64,000 nt of DNA from Blumeriella jaapii. Its lineage: Eukaryota; Ascomycota; Leotiomycetes; Helotiales; Drepanopezizaceae. This document shows, piece after piece, positions 22,135 to 33,261 of this stretch. Below the pieces are notes generated by a model, which was given only the letters and a program-made list of their open reading frames with translations, did not search any database and had not been told where the DNA came from. Position 1 is the stretch's first letter; the number at the start of each line of letters is the position of its first letter. The DNA lies in contig VWND01000089.1 in NCBI GenBank assembly GCA_009599575.1, forward strand, positions 38,501-102,500. Direction: 5' to 3'. The translations under genes and the position numbers were made by a program.

Positions 22135-25100
22135 TTAAGCTCCCCCCGCCTTCCCACTCCCACTGCCCGAACACCTAAAACAAAACGATCTCCCACACGC
22201 AAATCCATCCACACCACACCTCCTCATCGTGCCTCCTGGCGTCTTGACCAGAATAGCTACACCCTCTGTCCTCAAAGAATCCACATTCCACCTGCGCTTC
22301 GCCATGGGGGTGCCACTCCCCGTTTCTCCCTGCCCTCGTGGAACTTGCATGCGTCTCTGAAGAGGAGACTCCGGACTCGACACCTCTGCTTCCGAGTCCT
22401 CGATCTCCCGCATACGCTCGGCATTCGCGCGTTTGTTGCGAACGGGCGTGAGGTCGAGAAGGGGTGTGCTGGTACGGATGGGCATCGAGACGGCTGTGTG
22501 CGGGAGCAGGGGCTTAGAGGATGAGGAGTCACCTGCAAGATTGCCCTTGGGCTTGGGTGGTCTGCCTCTTCGTTTCGGCATGATAGGACGACCTGCGTAG
22601 GGCAACGATTCATGTTCGGTTTTGATGGTAGGCTCCGACGTAAGCGATGCAAATCCAGCACCTGGAACAGCACGAGGAGCTTGCACGGGCGCTTTGGCAG
22701 CACTTTGCTCGTGAAGCCCACCATTGCGGAAGACATCCAACTTTCGCTTCTTGGCTGCCGGCACGGAATAGGTCACTGGCAAGTCCAGGCTCTCTTCGTG
22801 CTTAATTCCAAGCTGTGGTATCGGCAAAGCATCCGTCGTGAACTTGGATGACAGCATGATGAGTTCCTCAGCGCCCATACTGAGCTCGTCGATGCCTTCG
22901 GAGTAAGCCCTTGGACGAGTAGTCTTCGCCGCTGGTGTGGCCAGCGGTCGGGTGCCCCGGGATGTTCTGCCTGTCACGGCCCAGATAGACTTGGGTGGCT
23001 TTGTCGTAGCCGGAGTGGCAAGTGTCCGATTGATTGTGGATTTCTGAAGAGTTCTTGGCCTTGGCTTTTGCTTTGTGCTGGTGATAGAAGGGCCGTCCAC
23101 AATGACTGTGCTTGGAATGGGATCTGGTTCTACAGCGGCAGAACTCCCGTCTTCTGGTCTGGTCTCTACCGAAGCAGCCACAGCGGGTGCTTTTGCTTCC
23201 ACGTTCGTACGATTCTCAGGTAGTATATTTACCACAGGCGAAGCTTGTGCAAAGACCGTTGTAGGCTCGACGTTGGGCTCGTCATCCGAGAACTCATAAG
23301 TCGAATGCACTACGTTGCGGGTGAGGTTCTGAGCTGCAGAAGGCTTTTCCTTTACATGTCTGCTTGCCGGGCCAATTGTTGTGACAGGCGACTCATTGGG
23401 ATCTTGTAGGTTTCCCGTTTCGGGTAGCAAAGCAATCGAAGGGCTAGGCAAAACTTCTACTACCAGCGAGCTCTGGCGAGGTCTTGAGTACGTCAAATCT
23501 TGAATCTGGCGGCCTTCGATTTTGCCCGAGGATGCCCTACTTGGTCCGCCGAGAGATTGGGACAGGCCCATTGAGCCACCTGTCGCCGTTTGAGATCTTG
23601 GAGGAAGAGACTCCTTGCTACTCACACACGAATTTCGAAAGTCCAAGGATCCACCGCTAGATGCTCCGCGAGGTGCCCGCAGCAATGATTCGTCAGAGTA
23701 TCGCCTTGCGGTCGTCGGCCTCGCTCTACATTGACTACTTTCTTCAAGATACGAGGAACTGCCCATCCGAGAGTCCATAATCTCCCTATCCTGCGAGGCG
23801 CTCACATCTCGCAATACCGTGGATGCTGCAGAGGAACGGTTTACTTTCAAAGACGAGACGCTTGTCCGGGGCGTAGATGTTGAAGTTCCGGCTACATCCC
23901 GAGGAGTCAATGTCCTATCCGGATCAGAGACCGACAGCGGCTGGCTACTGGACACATTTCGCACTGGTTTCCTTTGCGGGGACATAAAGTCAGAACCTCG
24001 TGGACAGTTGACCGGTAACCTAGGGGGTGAATCGTTTTCTAGAGATGTACCGTGCGCAAGGGCCACTTGCTGCCCAAGCAAATCAGAATCAACGCGGCCT
24101 TGCAATCGTTGTAGAGCAGATAAACTCTTGTGGGTAAGTCTAACATGCTTGACCAAATCCAGTTGCATGAAGTAGCCCTGCTCGCCTGTTCGCGAACAGC
24201 CATTCTCTCTACAAGGAAAAGGAGTCGTGTGGTGCACCCTGAACAGGTGCAGGCACATTTCCGACAAATCTTCGTTTTCGCGTCGTTGGAGTTTGTACAG
24301 AATAGCGGGATGAACACGACAGTCCGCATGAGGGCATGGTGCTCCGGGAATTAGGGCATCCTCTTGCTCTGGAGTGAGCTCAACCGCCAACGATGATCTG
24401 GTGGGGCTTTTGTCGCAAGATCCATTGTCATCATTGGGCGGCGTGATTTCTTGCAGTTGGCCCGGTGCAGACATCTCTCGCTCAGCTTGCGATTGACGCG
24501 GACCTCGTTTGACCGACGAGGAGGATTGTCGCGGTTGCTGATTGCTAATTCTCGCATCTTCCATAATTCCAGCGTGAAGGACAGGATCGAGGCTCTCAAT
24601 AGAAACCACAGCCTCGTTCCAGCTCATAATACGGGGATCTGTTTGCGCCGGTTTTCGAATTCGAACTGGACGGGCACGTGATTCAAGAGCAATGTCGTGA
24701 TTTAGCCCTTTGGGACTGTGATGGCAGGTAGGCTGAAAGCTCCTTTCCTCAGTCGATGCCTGGGACAATTCAGTCTCTTCACCTTCGTTAGTCGAAAGAT
24801 TTCTGGATTTCAAGTCATGTCGTTGCTGCCACGAGCTGGCCGAATGATGCGGGTATTCAGCGGCAAAATCAGTCCAATGAGGCTGAAGACCCAGCTTGCG
24901 TGAGTTTGATGCCCATTTCTGCGTTAAATCGTCATCCTTGGCCGTGAAGGCAAGATATTTCCACGTCGAAGGTTCAGTCCTGGCCTGCTGAGCTTGTTCA
25001 TAAGCACTCTGATGTAACATAGAATCCGAAGGTCGAGGTCTGTAGGGTTGTTTTGCAGCTTTATTTCCTCCTCTAGGCAGCAGGTTATTATCAGATCCGC

Positions 25101-26160
25101 TTGATGGTTTCTTGCTATGATGTCTGGCGACTGCCCATACAGATGTAGACGCTTCAGGAGATGGCAGCGGCTCCTTTTCCGGAGGAATCGTGATAGGGTT
25201 ATGTACCGGCCTCCTGACGGGTGCAGCTGATGGTAGGTCTGGCACACGCCATGCTGGCTCAACCAGTTTCGAAGGGCCTGATGACGGGAGCGTGGGGACT
25301 CTCCAAGCGGGCTCGAGATTTTCTGCGACCAGCACTTTTCTCGGAAGCTCGGGGGCTCGCCAAGCAGGTCCCGCAAGGCTCTCTTTCTGTACACGCTGTT
25401 TCGAAACATATTCCACGATTTGGGGGCCCAATCGAGGCCCAAATTGCGCCAGTATATCGTCGCGGGATGGTAGTTTTGTCTTTGCAGCTGGTCGAAGAAG
25501 AATCCCTTGTCGACGCATCCTAGGCGAGGTAGCTGGCGCATGTGATCTCCCCAATTCCAATTCTGGTGAAGCTTGCGGAAATCTGTTGGCCTGTGCAAAG
25601 CCGCGCAAGATAAGGTCGTCCTCCATCTCATCGTCCACTTCTTCACTATCCTCTGCAAAGTCCCCTTCGTCTTCTTGCTCGTCTTCTTCGTCTTCCTCGT
25701 CGTCTAACTCCATCGCATCCGTCTCGTCCAAAGGGCTCGTGGGAAGCTCATCCGGTTCTTCGGTGTATCCTCTCAATGCCTGCGGCGCATTGCTCAAGTC
25801 TCCGGCATCATGTTCATCCAACATTTGGGATATGTGCCCATTATTGACCACAATCTCGCCCGTCTCGAGGTCAATCTCGTCGCCGACGCCGTCGAAGTCC
25901 CTCTCGTATTTCTCAAAGATGGACTCGAAGGTCGATTTCAATTTGTGGTCGAGTCGCGCCCTCTTCTGCTGTAAATCTGCATCTGGGTCGTAGGCTGCTC
26001 CTTGTTCCGAGCCCACCTCTTCATCATACTCCTCCTCGTCTTCAGGGTATTCAAGGTCATCGCCAAGCTCATCATAATACGCATGTTGATCCTCGAAGCT
26101 CTGAGAGAAGGCCGGCCGGGCAGAAGCATACAACCGTTGTCGCTTCGGGAAGGGCTCCAT
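22135..26160 (-). CDS. SCM3: Scm3/HJURP-type CENP-A chaperone with C2H2-like fingers and AT-hook
   Basis: Centromeric histone chaperone that deposits CENP-A (Cse4/CenH3) at kinetochores. Single exon, 1341 aa, far longer than yeast Scm3 but in line with large filamentous-fungal forms. The Scm3 domain is at about residues 66-115: LKSTFESIFEKYERDFDGVG then DEIDLETGEIVVNNGHI. It follows an acidic N-terminus. Three PAWRxPxLP repeats lie at about 263-310. A Cys/His-rich block at about 610-690 (CPHADC, CLHLFRVHH, CRENGC, HVRLTH) resembles paired C2H2-type fingers. An AT-hook (KRRGRPPKPKG) is near 1197. The C-terminus has GGTMRRCGVDGFACGRSFCF, with four closely spaced Cys, a probable metal site. Middle regions are disordered. 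It is divergent from ATG6 with about 410 bp between starts. Confidence 0.9.
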   Translation of the reverse strand: MEPFPKRQRLYASARPAFSQSFEDQHAYYDELGDDLEYPEDEEEYDEEVGSEQGAAYDPDADLQQKRARLDHKLKSTFESIFEKYERDFDGVGDEIDLETGEIVVNNGHISQMLDEHDAGDLSNAPQALRGYTEEPDELPTSPLDETDAMELDDEEDEEDEQEDEGDFAEDSEEVDDEMEDDLILRGFAQANRFPQASPELELGRSHAPATSPRMRRQGILLRPAAKTKLPSRDDILAQFGPRLGPQIVEYVSKQRVQKESLAGPAWRAPELPRKVLVAENLEPAWRVPTLPSSGPSKLVEPAWRVPDLPSAAPVRRPVHNPITIPPEKEPLPSPEASTSVWAVARHHSKKPSSGSDNNLLPRGGNKAAKQPYRPRPSDSMLHQSAYEQAQQARTEPSTWKYLAFTAKDDDLTQKWASNSRKLGLQPHWTDFAAEYPHHSASSWQQRHDLKSRNLSTNEGEETELSQASTEERSFQPTCHHSPKGLNHDIALESRARPVRIRKPAQTDPRIMSWNEAVVSIESLDPVLHAGIMEDARISNQQPRQSSSSVKRGPRQSQAEREMSAPGQLQEITPPNDDNGSCDKSPTRSSLAVELTPEQEDALIPGAPCPHADCRVHPAILYKLQRRENEDLSEMCLHLFRVHHTTPFPCRENGCSRTGEQGYFMQLDLVKHVRLTHKSLSALQRLQGRVDSDLLGQQVALAHGTSLENDSPPRLPVNCPRGSDFMSPQRKPVRNVSSSQPLSVSDPDRTLTPRDVAGTSTSTPRTSVSSLKVNRSSAASTVLRDVSASQDREIMDSRMGSSSYLEESSQCRARPTTARRYSDESLLRAPRGASSGGSLDFRNSCVSSKESLPPRSQTATGGSMGLSQSLGGPSRASSGKIEGRQIQDLTYSRPRQSSLVVEVLPSPSIALLPETGNLQDPNESPVTTIGPASRHVKEKPSAAQNLTRNVVHSTYEFSDDEPNVEPTTVFAQASPVVNILPENRTNVEAKAPAVAASVETRPEDGSSAAVEPDPIPSTVIVDGPSITSTKQKPRPRTLQKSTINRTLATPATTKPPKSIWAVTGRTSRGTRPLATPAAKTTRPRAYSEGIDELSMGAEELIMLSSKFTTDALPIPQLGIKHEESLDLPVTYSVPAAKKRKLDVFRNGGLHEQSAAKAPVQAPRAVPGAGFASLTSEPTIKTEHESLPYAGRPIMPKRRGRPPKPKGNLAGDSSSSKPLLPHTAVSMPIRTSTPLLDLTPVRNKRANAERMREIEDSEAEVSSPESPLQRRMQVPRGQGETGSGTPMAKRRWNVDSLRTEGVAILVKTPGGTMRRCGVDGFACGRSFCFRCSGSGSGKAGGA

Positions 26161-26570
26161 CGTGAACGTGTGAGCGCATCCCGGGCATTCCGAGCTCCTA
26201 ATTATATGGAAGGAAATCGATTGTCGATTGTGCGTGAGAAATCGATGTGATGTGATGTGATGCGATCGTTAGGAAACGCGTCTTCTCGTGTACAACACTG
26301 TTGTAGTAGAGTGGTTGTGCAAAGTGGTTTGGGTTGGACGTGAATTAGCGCGGGGCCGGGGGCCGCATTATCAATAGACCGAGACCGAGACCAAGACCCA
26401 TCTCCAGCTTCATCGCCAGATATCCAGACATCAGACATCAGACGGCAGACACTTCACCCTCTCCTGCAGAACTTCATGAATAGCTGCGCTTTTATGTTCC
26501 GACACCACTCGCTACCTGACGATGATACTCATAAAGCTTCATCCTCTGCCTCAAAGAGAAACCCACCAAG
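26161..26570. promoter_or_regulatory. Shared divergent promoter region of SCM3 and ATG6
   Basis: 410 bp between two divergent start codons, so it must hold both promoters. It contains a GTGATGTGATGTGATG repeat near 26244 and a tandem GACATCAGACATCAGAC near 26427. No specific factor site is claimed. Confidence 0.55.
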
Positions 26571-28134
26571 ATGTATTGTCAGAAGTGCAGGACTCCGTTG
26601 AAGCTAGACAGCTCTTTAGAGGATCTTAACCCAGCTGCGTTTGACTTATTAGTTGGTATGCCTCTTACACTTAGTTGAACTTGCAGTAGATTTAGATTTG
26701 CAGTGCTTGTTCCACAGTTTCACTGACAGCTTCAGGCACCTCGTCACCACAACAACCCAAGAACATACCCTCTTCCCGACCAGCCTACCCCCAAGAGCGC
26801 AAACAGCTCTACGACCGAGTATCCCAACATGCCGGATCCCCAACCTTCAAACGAACCATCTCCTCTCCGCGCAGAAGCGATGCCTCGTCGTCCGAGACTA
26901 CGAGAAATGGACTCGGCAACCCAGCGATGTCTTTCGTGATGCTCACGGAGTCGCAAGTAGTGCCTCTAGCTGTAGTCAAATCGCCCCAAGACACGAAGCC
27001 CATGCACCTGACTCATGAGGATGACGCAAGTATCGATGGGTCTCAGGATCAAGAGAAGGCCATGTCCCAAGACATGGAAAGAGCGTCGAGGCTGTTTGAA
27101 ATACTGTCGGCGAGATCAGATATCGACCATCCAGTATGCATCGAGTGTACGGATCTCCTAGTCTCGGGCCTGCAACAACGGCTAGAAGCTGCTACGAAAG
27201 AACGCGACGCCTATGTTGGTTTCTTGAAGAAGGTTAATGCTTCATCCCCAACCGAGGAAGAGATAAAAGAGTCCCAGGCCGCCCTTACGAAAGCCCGCCA
27301 GGAAGAAGAAGAAGCCATCGCCGAACTCAAGAAGCTTGAGGCCGAGAAGGCCGCCGTAGACGAAGAAATAGCGTCTCTCGAAGAAGAAGCTCGGGCCCTG
27401 GACATTGAAGAAGAGAAGTTCTGGCGCTCCCGTAACGATTTCGCCATGAAGCTGGCCGAGTTCCAGAACGTGCGAGACAGCGTGAACCTGCAATACGACC
27501 ATGACACGCAGCTCCTCGAGAAACTCCAACGCACAAACGTTTACAACGACACGTTTTGCATCTCCCACGACGGAAAATTCGGCACCATCAACGGGCTGCG
27601 CTTAGGTCGTCTCTCGAACGTGCCAGTCGACTGGCCAGAGATCAACGCCGCGTGGGGCCACACCGTCTTGCTACTACAGACCGTAGCCGACAAACTCGGC
27701 TTCAAGTTCCAGAACTACGAGCTACAGCCCATGGGCTCAACATCCCGCATCATCAAGCACGAGGCCTTCGGCCCCAGCAGCTCGCGCACTTCCACCCGGC
27801 CCCCAAACGGCACATCCTGGAGCTGTACTCGTCAGGTGACATGCCGCTGGGCCTGACTTTCATGCACCGCCGCTTCGACGTCGCCATGGTCGCATTCCTC
27901 GAGTGCATGCGGCAGCTGGGCGCATACGTGGAGAAGCAGAGCCAGGGCGACGGAGGCAGGGGACTGGCGCTGCCGTATAAGATCGAGGGGGAGCGCATCG
28001 GCGATGTGAGCATCAAGCTAGGCATCGCGCAGGACGATGCGTGGAGCCGGGCGTGCAAGTTCACCTTGACGTGCTGTAAGTTTCTGTTGGCGCATGCGAG
28101 CAACGTGAATGCTGCTGGGGGGGCGAGGAGATGA
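26571..28134 (+). CDS. ATG6: Atg6/Vps30 (Beclin 1), one-base frame break in the C-terminal domain
   Basis: Subunit of the class III PI3-kinase complexes needed for autophagy and vacuolar sorting. Exon 1 (26571-26655) encodes MYCQKCRTPLKLDSSLEDLN, the diagnostic N-terminus with its CxxC. The intron starts GTATGC at 26656; the acceptor is at 26717 or, better by homology, 26729. Exon 2 carries FKRTISSPR and MSFVMLTESQ (the short conserved BH3-like region), a coiled coil of Glu/Lys/Ala heptads at roughly residues 180-290, and the BARA domain from about 300. Between about 27768 and 27817 the frame shifts: upstream ends GSTSRIIKHEAFGP, downstream resumes at LYSSGDMPLG and runs to KFLLAHASNV and the stop. 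One added base gives about 496 aa. The rest is intact, so an assembly deletion is likely. Confidence 0.9.
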
Positions 28135-28985
28135 ACTTGCACGTGGATAGGGCTACTGGCGTTTGGGGTTGGTTGAGGAAGGGGCGCAAGGGGTGGCATC
28201 AGGGGCGTCTGGCGTTGCTTTTCAGAACCAAAACCAAGAGCTAACAGGAATGCGTTGGCGGATTGTAATTAACCACATCAGGCGGGACTCTTGCCGTACC
28301 TAGGTATATATCGTGCGGAAAACCAAGCGACCGATGTTGGCCTGTTGCGTATTCGAATTGCGGCGCGGGAGTTCGAAGCGTTTTTTTTTTTTAACATGTT
28401 GGGTTGAGTAAACAACCATGAAGCGAAATGGAAGTTTTACGAGGGGTGTTTTTGAATGAATGGATGTTTGGTGACTATGAACCGAAACGGAAGTTCTGCG
28501 ATGGATGGTGGTGGTAAGTGAACCACTTGGTGCTCTTCACCCGACTGCCTACTACTATCTTATCAAGACCCTTTTTCTGATCACCATGCGGTATCACTTG
28601 GGCCGCGTGTAGTTATTTGTCAGAGATCCATTACTCTCGAAGAAAACCAGGCTCTTACGAGAATGCTCGGCTTCAGTGCCGTGCGGGTATTGTACAAAAA
28701 GCCCCTTCATCGGAGGCGCGTAAAGGTAGGTAATAAGCGGCGCCCGTCATCCACCCGTTCAGTCTTCTCATATGCCATTTCATCTTAAAATCCATTGTTC
28801 GGAAAGAGAAAACCATTGCTTCGTCATCCAGCAGTTGGGCCTTATCAATCCCTCATCAGCGCGAAAACATGCCAACTCCCCGAATCCCAACGCAGTCCCG
28901 AACCCCAGAAGCCATCCGAAAAAAGAGCACTTGGTGAGAAAGAAGCGAAGATCCAAGGCTGTATGTAAGGTTTCCGTGTCGAATC
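28135..28985. other. Intergenic spacer between ATG6 and TFIIS
   Basis: About 850 bp between convergent genes. It has a T11-12 homopolymer at about 28381-28392 and an imperfect duplicated segment (TGAACCGAAACGGAAGTT-like, near 28419 and 28478). No gene seen. Confidence 0.4.
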
Positions 28986-30061
28986 TCAGGAAAACTATCA
29001 TCCTGTGTTAGCACGCCCGACTTGAGGATGTAGGGGCCATAGGGGGGGGGGGGGGGGGGGGAGGAGAGGAGAGATAGAGGCATACCTTCCAACGGTTTCC
29101 GCAGACAGTACACTCGCAGAAGGTGGTCATCGGTTCGTCTGCACTTCGGGTTTGTGCCTGGCTGTAGCTGACCTTCTTCTGCCCACACTTGCCGCACTTC
29201 AGCGCATCACTGATGCTCTTCTCTGCCATGGGGACCTGTGCCTTCTTCATGTTCTCCTTCTGAAGCTTCTCGTCCTCTTTGCGTCGCTCGCTGCTCTTCA
29301 GCTCCTCGTGGCTCATGACGACGAACTTCGCCGCTGGGATGTCCCCTCTCAAGACAGCCGGCGCGAGCTCGCGGTTAGTGGCGTTCTTGAGGTTCTGGTA
29401 AAGCGAGCGCAGCTTGGAGCGGTACTCGTTATTGTCGCTACCTCCGAAGGCGTCGTAGGCGGCTTGCTCGACCTCCATGGCACGGGATATGATGGCACTG
29501 CTGGACTCGGTGGACATGAACGCCAGCCCGTTGTAGAGCAGGCCGAGGCAGTTGTCACGGAAGGGATCACCAGTGCGCTTGACGTCCACACGCTCCGTAT
29601 CCCAGCGCCGCTTCTTGACATCGCCCTCGAAGGCCCCCGACTTGTTCGGAGGGGCAGGGGAGGATGTATAGTTCTTTGCTGAAGGCGAGGAGACTGCGGG
29701 TGCGGAGGAGGGGGCCGCCATCTTTTTCTTCTGTTGGCCGGATTGTACAATCTGCTTCCACTTCTGGACGATTTCTGCGGCGAGCCTTGCGACATCCTTG
29801 TTGGGGTTTGCCTTTTGCTTGGATACGACGACACCGGCTTTGGTAGACTGGAGCGCTCGTGTTAGCCGGAGGGTTGGTGCGAAGATGGAATCCATCCAGA
29901 GGAGTGCGCGGACGGAATCAACATACTCTGAGCAGCTCTTCCGTGGGTACGACCTCCTTCTTGAGCGTCTCAAGGATGCTGATGACGATCGATGCTGCTT
30001 GCTTCTCTGCCACGGCTTTTTGTAGCGCGTGGATGCGCGTGCTGACCTCCTTGGCATCCAT
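28986..30061 (-). CDS. DST1: Transcription elongation factor TFIIS (Dst1)
   Basis: Rescues backtracked RNA polymerase II by stimulating transcript cleavage. Three exons: 29927-30061, 29086-29847 and 28986-28994, giving 301 aa, the usual size. Introns are 79 nt (GTATGT/CCAG) and 91 nt (GTATGC/ATAG). Domain I starts at MDAKEVSTRIHALQKA; domain II spans RDNCLGLLYNGLAF to about residue 230. The zinc ribbon begins CGKCGQKKVSYSQAQTRSADEP; RSADEP holds the essential Asp-Glu pair, and CECTVCGNRWK completes the four cysteines. The last exon encodes only Phe-Ser plus stop, rebuilding the classic RWKFS end. A run of about 20 G (+ strand) sits inside the last intron. Confidence 0.95.
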
Positions 30062-30393
30062 GGTGAGGCTGAGCTGATAGGGTCTTGAAGGGATGGTATC
30101 GAGGATGGTATCGAGAAGAGGGAATTCGAAGAATACGAAGAGTAGTTGTGGTCGATGTGGGAGAGGAAGAGAGAGTTGGGCCGAGTTTTGTTGAAGGAAG
30201 TCGAAGTTTCCAGCCTTGCGGTCGGTCGGCTACGAGCCTCAGGCCTTGGCGTAACTTTCACGCTAACTTACTAAGACGTCTCCAGGCAAACAACAATCAA
30301 CACGCTATCGACAACAACTACGGAGTACTGTGTATATCTAGGATCGGCACAAACTCTTTTTTATGTGCGCTGCAGTTCTTGGCTTTGTTGTTA

Positions 30394-31130
30394 CACACCT
30401 GGCTTGACAATGATTTCAGAAGCAGCAAGCTATCGGGTGGAGTTACAGGTGGTCGATTCTAACCCTTTGCGTATCCCAACACAAAGGCTCATAAGGTCTT
30501 TTGATGTCAATTCAAAGGGTAAAGAAAATCATGTTCATTTGCGTCGGAAGTTTGTAAGATATGCTTAAGTTGAAAATACGTCAAGTAAACGATTATAAAC
30601 CTAACTGAAAATGCTTTGAAAGCTTTCAAGTGTAAGCTTCAAATACATATTGAATCAAGTAAACGATAACATGCCGAAATGAAAACACGGTGACAAATCC
30701 CCTGATCCTCCACCTGATACCTATGCAGGTTTGTCGCTGCACACCTGGCTTGATAATGATTCCAGTAGCAGCAAGCTATCGGGTGGAGCATTAGATGGTT
30801 GATTATAACCCATTGCGTATCTTAGCACAGAGGGTCATGAGATCTTCTGTTGTCAATTCAAAAGGTAAAGTAAATCATATTTAATTGCGTCGCGGAAGTT
30901 TGAAAGATATGCTTAAGTTGAAAATACATCAAGTAAACGATTTTAAACCTAGATGAAAATTATTTGATAATTTTCAAGTATCTGCTTCAAAAAGTTATTG
31001 GATTGGAAAAACGATGCCACACCGAAATGGAAGTACTTCGACAAGTTCCTTGATTCTCCACCCGATACCTATGAAGGCTTGTCTGAACACCTGTCTAGGT
31101 ACGGTATGTACTCTTTTCAATGTACAGTAT
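30394..31130. repeat. 346-bp tandem repeat, two full copies and a partial third
   Basis: CACACCTGGCTTGA starts at 30394 and 30740, and a decayed AACACCTGTCTAGG at 31086; both spacings are 346 bp. Inside each unit are matching landmarks: AGCAAGCTATCGGGTGGAG, AGATATGCTTAAGTTGAAAA, ATCAAGTAAACGAT and CCTGATACCTATG. Differences are mainly transitions. No open frame is shared, so I treat it as non-coding repeat DNA or a tandemly duplicated old element fragment. Confidence 0.85.
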
Positions 31131-31777
31131 CTCCTTGCCAATGATTTCTCCGCTCGTGGTCTGCTGCGAGGTATGATTCGTTACTCGAATCATCATTGGA
31201 TATCTTCTGGCTTCAAGTGATTGGAACTTCTAATATTTCACTGATATCCGTGGCTTCAACGAGTCCCACCTCTCCATATCGAAGTACGTACAGTAAGAAA
31301 GCCAACTTACCAACCGGTTTTACATAAAATGCCCGCCCTCGGAAAGCTCTGGAGCTAGCACAGCTACTGCAATTCCCCTTCTAAACTCCACGACAGCAGA
31401 AGCACCAACAGTCCCAAAATCAGCGGGACTATGTACGACGCTCTTCTTGTGGCAATCCTGGCAGCTTGATTGGCTGGCTGTTTTCTGGCGTGTCGATCGA
31501 GATGCAGTGCAGTAATACACACATACACCGTAAGCCGGCCTGCAGCTCGCAGCTCGGCTTGAGATAGCATAGATATTGAAGGGGTACTGTATATAAAGCT
31601 GAGGCGAGTCCTGAAAGGACAATCTTTCTGGTTCTCATTCACGTCCAAAGTTGCGTCCTCTCCTCTCCTTCTCTTATCATTAGTCAACAAGAAATCCCAA
31701 CTTCTCCGGGCAAATTCTACATCCAAAAGCGTCTTTGTCACTTATACACATCGATTTACAGCAACCCAAAACTCACA
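31131..31777. other. Spacer and promoter upstream of the SDR gene
   Basis: Contains a TACTGTATATAAAG box near 31585, about 190 bp upstream of the SDR start codon, a plausible TATA region. The 125-aa frame on the minus strand (31364-31741) shows no recognisable motif. No gene supported. Confidence 0.4.
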
Positions 31778-32675
31778 ATGACTTCCTCCCTCGCCGGAAA
31801 AGTCGCTCTCGTGACTGGTGGCTCGAAAGGCATTGGTCGCTCCATCTCCCTACAACTCGCATCCCTCGGAGCAAAGGTAATCGTCAACTATTCTTCCGAT
31901 TCCTTGTCCGCCCAAGAGACCGTCTCGACCATTTCCTCGTTGAAGGGAGAGGCTCTCGCCATCAAAGGTAAGCCTGGCACAAACCCCGGTTCTGTACAGA
32001 GAAGAACGTTGTACTAACAGCTGTACTAGCGGATGTTGGCAACGTCAAGGAAATCACCTGTCTGGTAGAAGAGACCGTGAAACACTTTGGAAAATTGGAT
32101 ATCCTAGTCGCATGCGCCGGAATTATGCCCTTGAACGAGCTGGAGAACGTCACAGAGGAGGAGTTCGACCACATTTTCAACTTAAACGTCAAAGGACCAC
32201 TGTTCCTCGCCCAGGTAAGCTCGCTTTCCTCTTTTTCTCCCTTCCCCAAGCACCCCTGGAGCGCGAATGAGAGATGTCAACAAACAACAAACAACCACAG
32301 AAATCAGCGCCCCACATGACCTCTTCCGGCCGTATCATTCTCTTCTCAACGACGCTCTGCGCCGCTTCGACCGTCACCCCTAACTACCTCGCCTACGTCT
32401 CCTCTAAGGGTGCCGTCGAGCAGGCCACGCGCGTCCTGTCCAAAGACCTAGCGCGCCGGGGCATCACCGTCAACGCCGTAGCGCCGGGTCCGACGGCCAC
32501 CGACCTCTTCATGAAGGGCAAGCCGGAGAACGTGCTGAAGGCCATCGCGGGCCTGAACCCGCAGGGCCGCATCGGCACCCCCGAGGAGATCGCAGGCGTA
32601 GTGGCGTTTCTGGCGGGCGAGGGGAGTAATTGGGTTACAGGGCAGGTTTTGAGGGTTAATGGGGGGATGGCTTGA
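31778..32675 (+). CDS. Classical short-chain dehydrogenase/reductase
   Basis: NAD(P)(H)-dependent oxidoreductase of unknown substrate. Three exons: 31778-31967, 32030-32214 and 32301-32675, giving 249 aa. Introns are 62 nt (GTAAGC/CTAG) and 86 nt (GTAAGC/ACAG). Motifs: cofactor loop TGGSKGIG near residue 13, ADVGN (a basic pair is not obvious before it), ACAGI where most relatives have NAG, catalytic Ser in ILFSTT, and active site YVSSK. The C-terminal VNAVAPGPTATDLF and VTGQVLRVNGGMA are typical of the FabG-like group. It stands alone, with no pathway neighbours. Confidence 0.9.
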
Positions 32676-33261
32676 TGGTGTTGAATGCCCAAGAAAAGGG
32701 CATTATTCACTTCGTGGTCTTGGAGTAGCGCTTGCTACATCCAAGTGGCCCCTCGATGTTCCAAAAGCCGGATAGCAAATACCCTGAGATTAAATCATAA
32801 TAGATATAGCTTTACAATTAGTAGTTGTAAAGCTATGTCTATTAGCGCTGGTTCTCTTTTTCTTACACGCGCGGGGGGTTCGGATGAAGAGTAACGTGTT
32901 TCATTTTAAGAATGTATGCGCATGTGTTATGCTGTTTAGTGCTTGGGTGGGCGGAAAGGGATTGTTCATGAAGTGTGTAAAGTGAATAAGCGAAAAGCAA
33001 GAAAACAACATTTACTACCGCACCTGAGACTATAGCAGATATTTCGTATGCAAACACAATTAAATCAAGGATATACAGTGGACTAAGAATCTTAGAAAGA
33101 GCGTGATGCGTATGTGTTGAGGAGGAGATGTAAGGGGAACATATTCTCACTATTCATGTGATACTGCACAAGTCTTTGCTCGTAAGTTGTACTAAATGTG
33201 GGCATTACTAAAGACGAATGGTCATTAGATCCTCCAATTAATTTCCTTCATCTTACCACTT
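32676..33261. other. Intergenic spacer between convergent genes
   Basis: About 590 bp. Contains a short inverted repeat: TAGATATAGCTTTACAA near 32801 pairs with TTGTAAAGCTATGTCTA near 32824, a potential hairpin in the 3' region of the SDR transcript. No gene seen. Confidence 0.45.

Noticed and set aside
29041..29062. Poly-G run as a telomeric or regulatory element
   Set aside because: It is inside the last TFIIS intron and is a simple homopolymer, not a telomere-type repeat.
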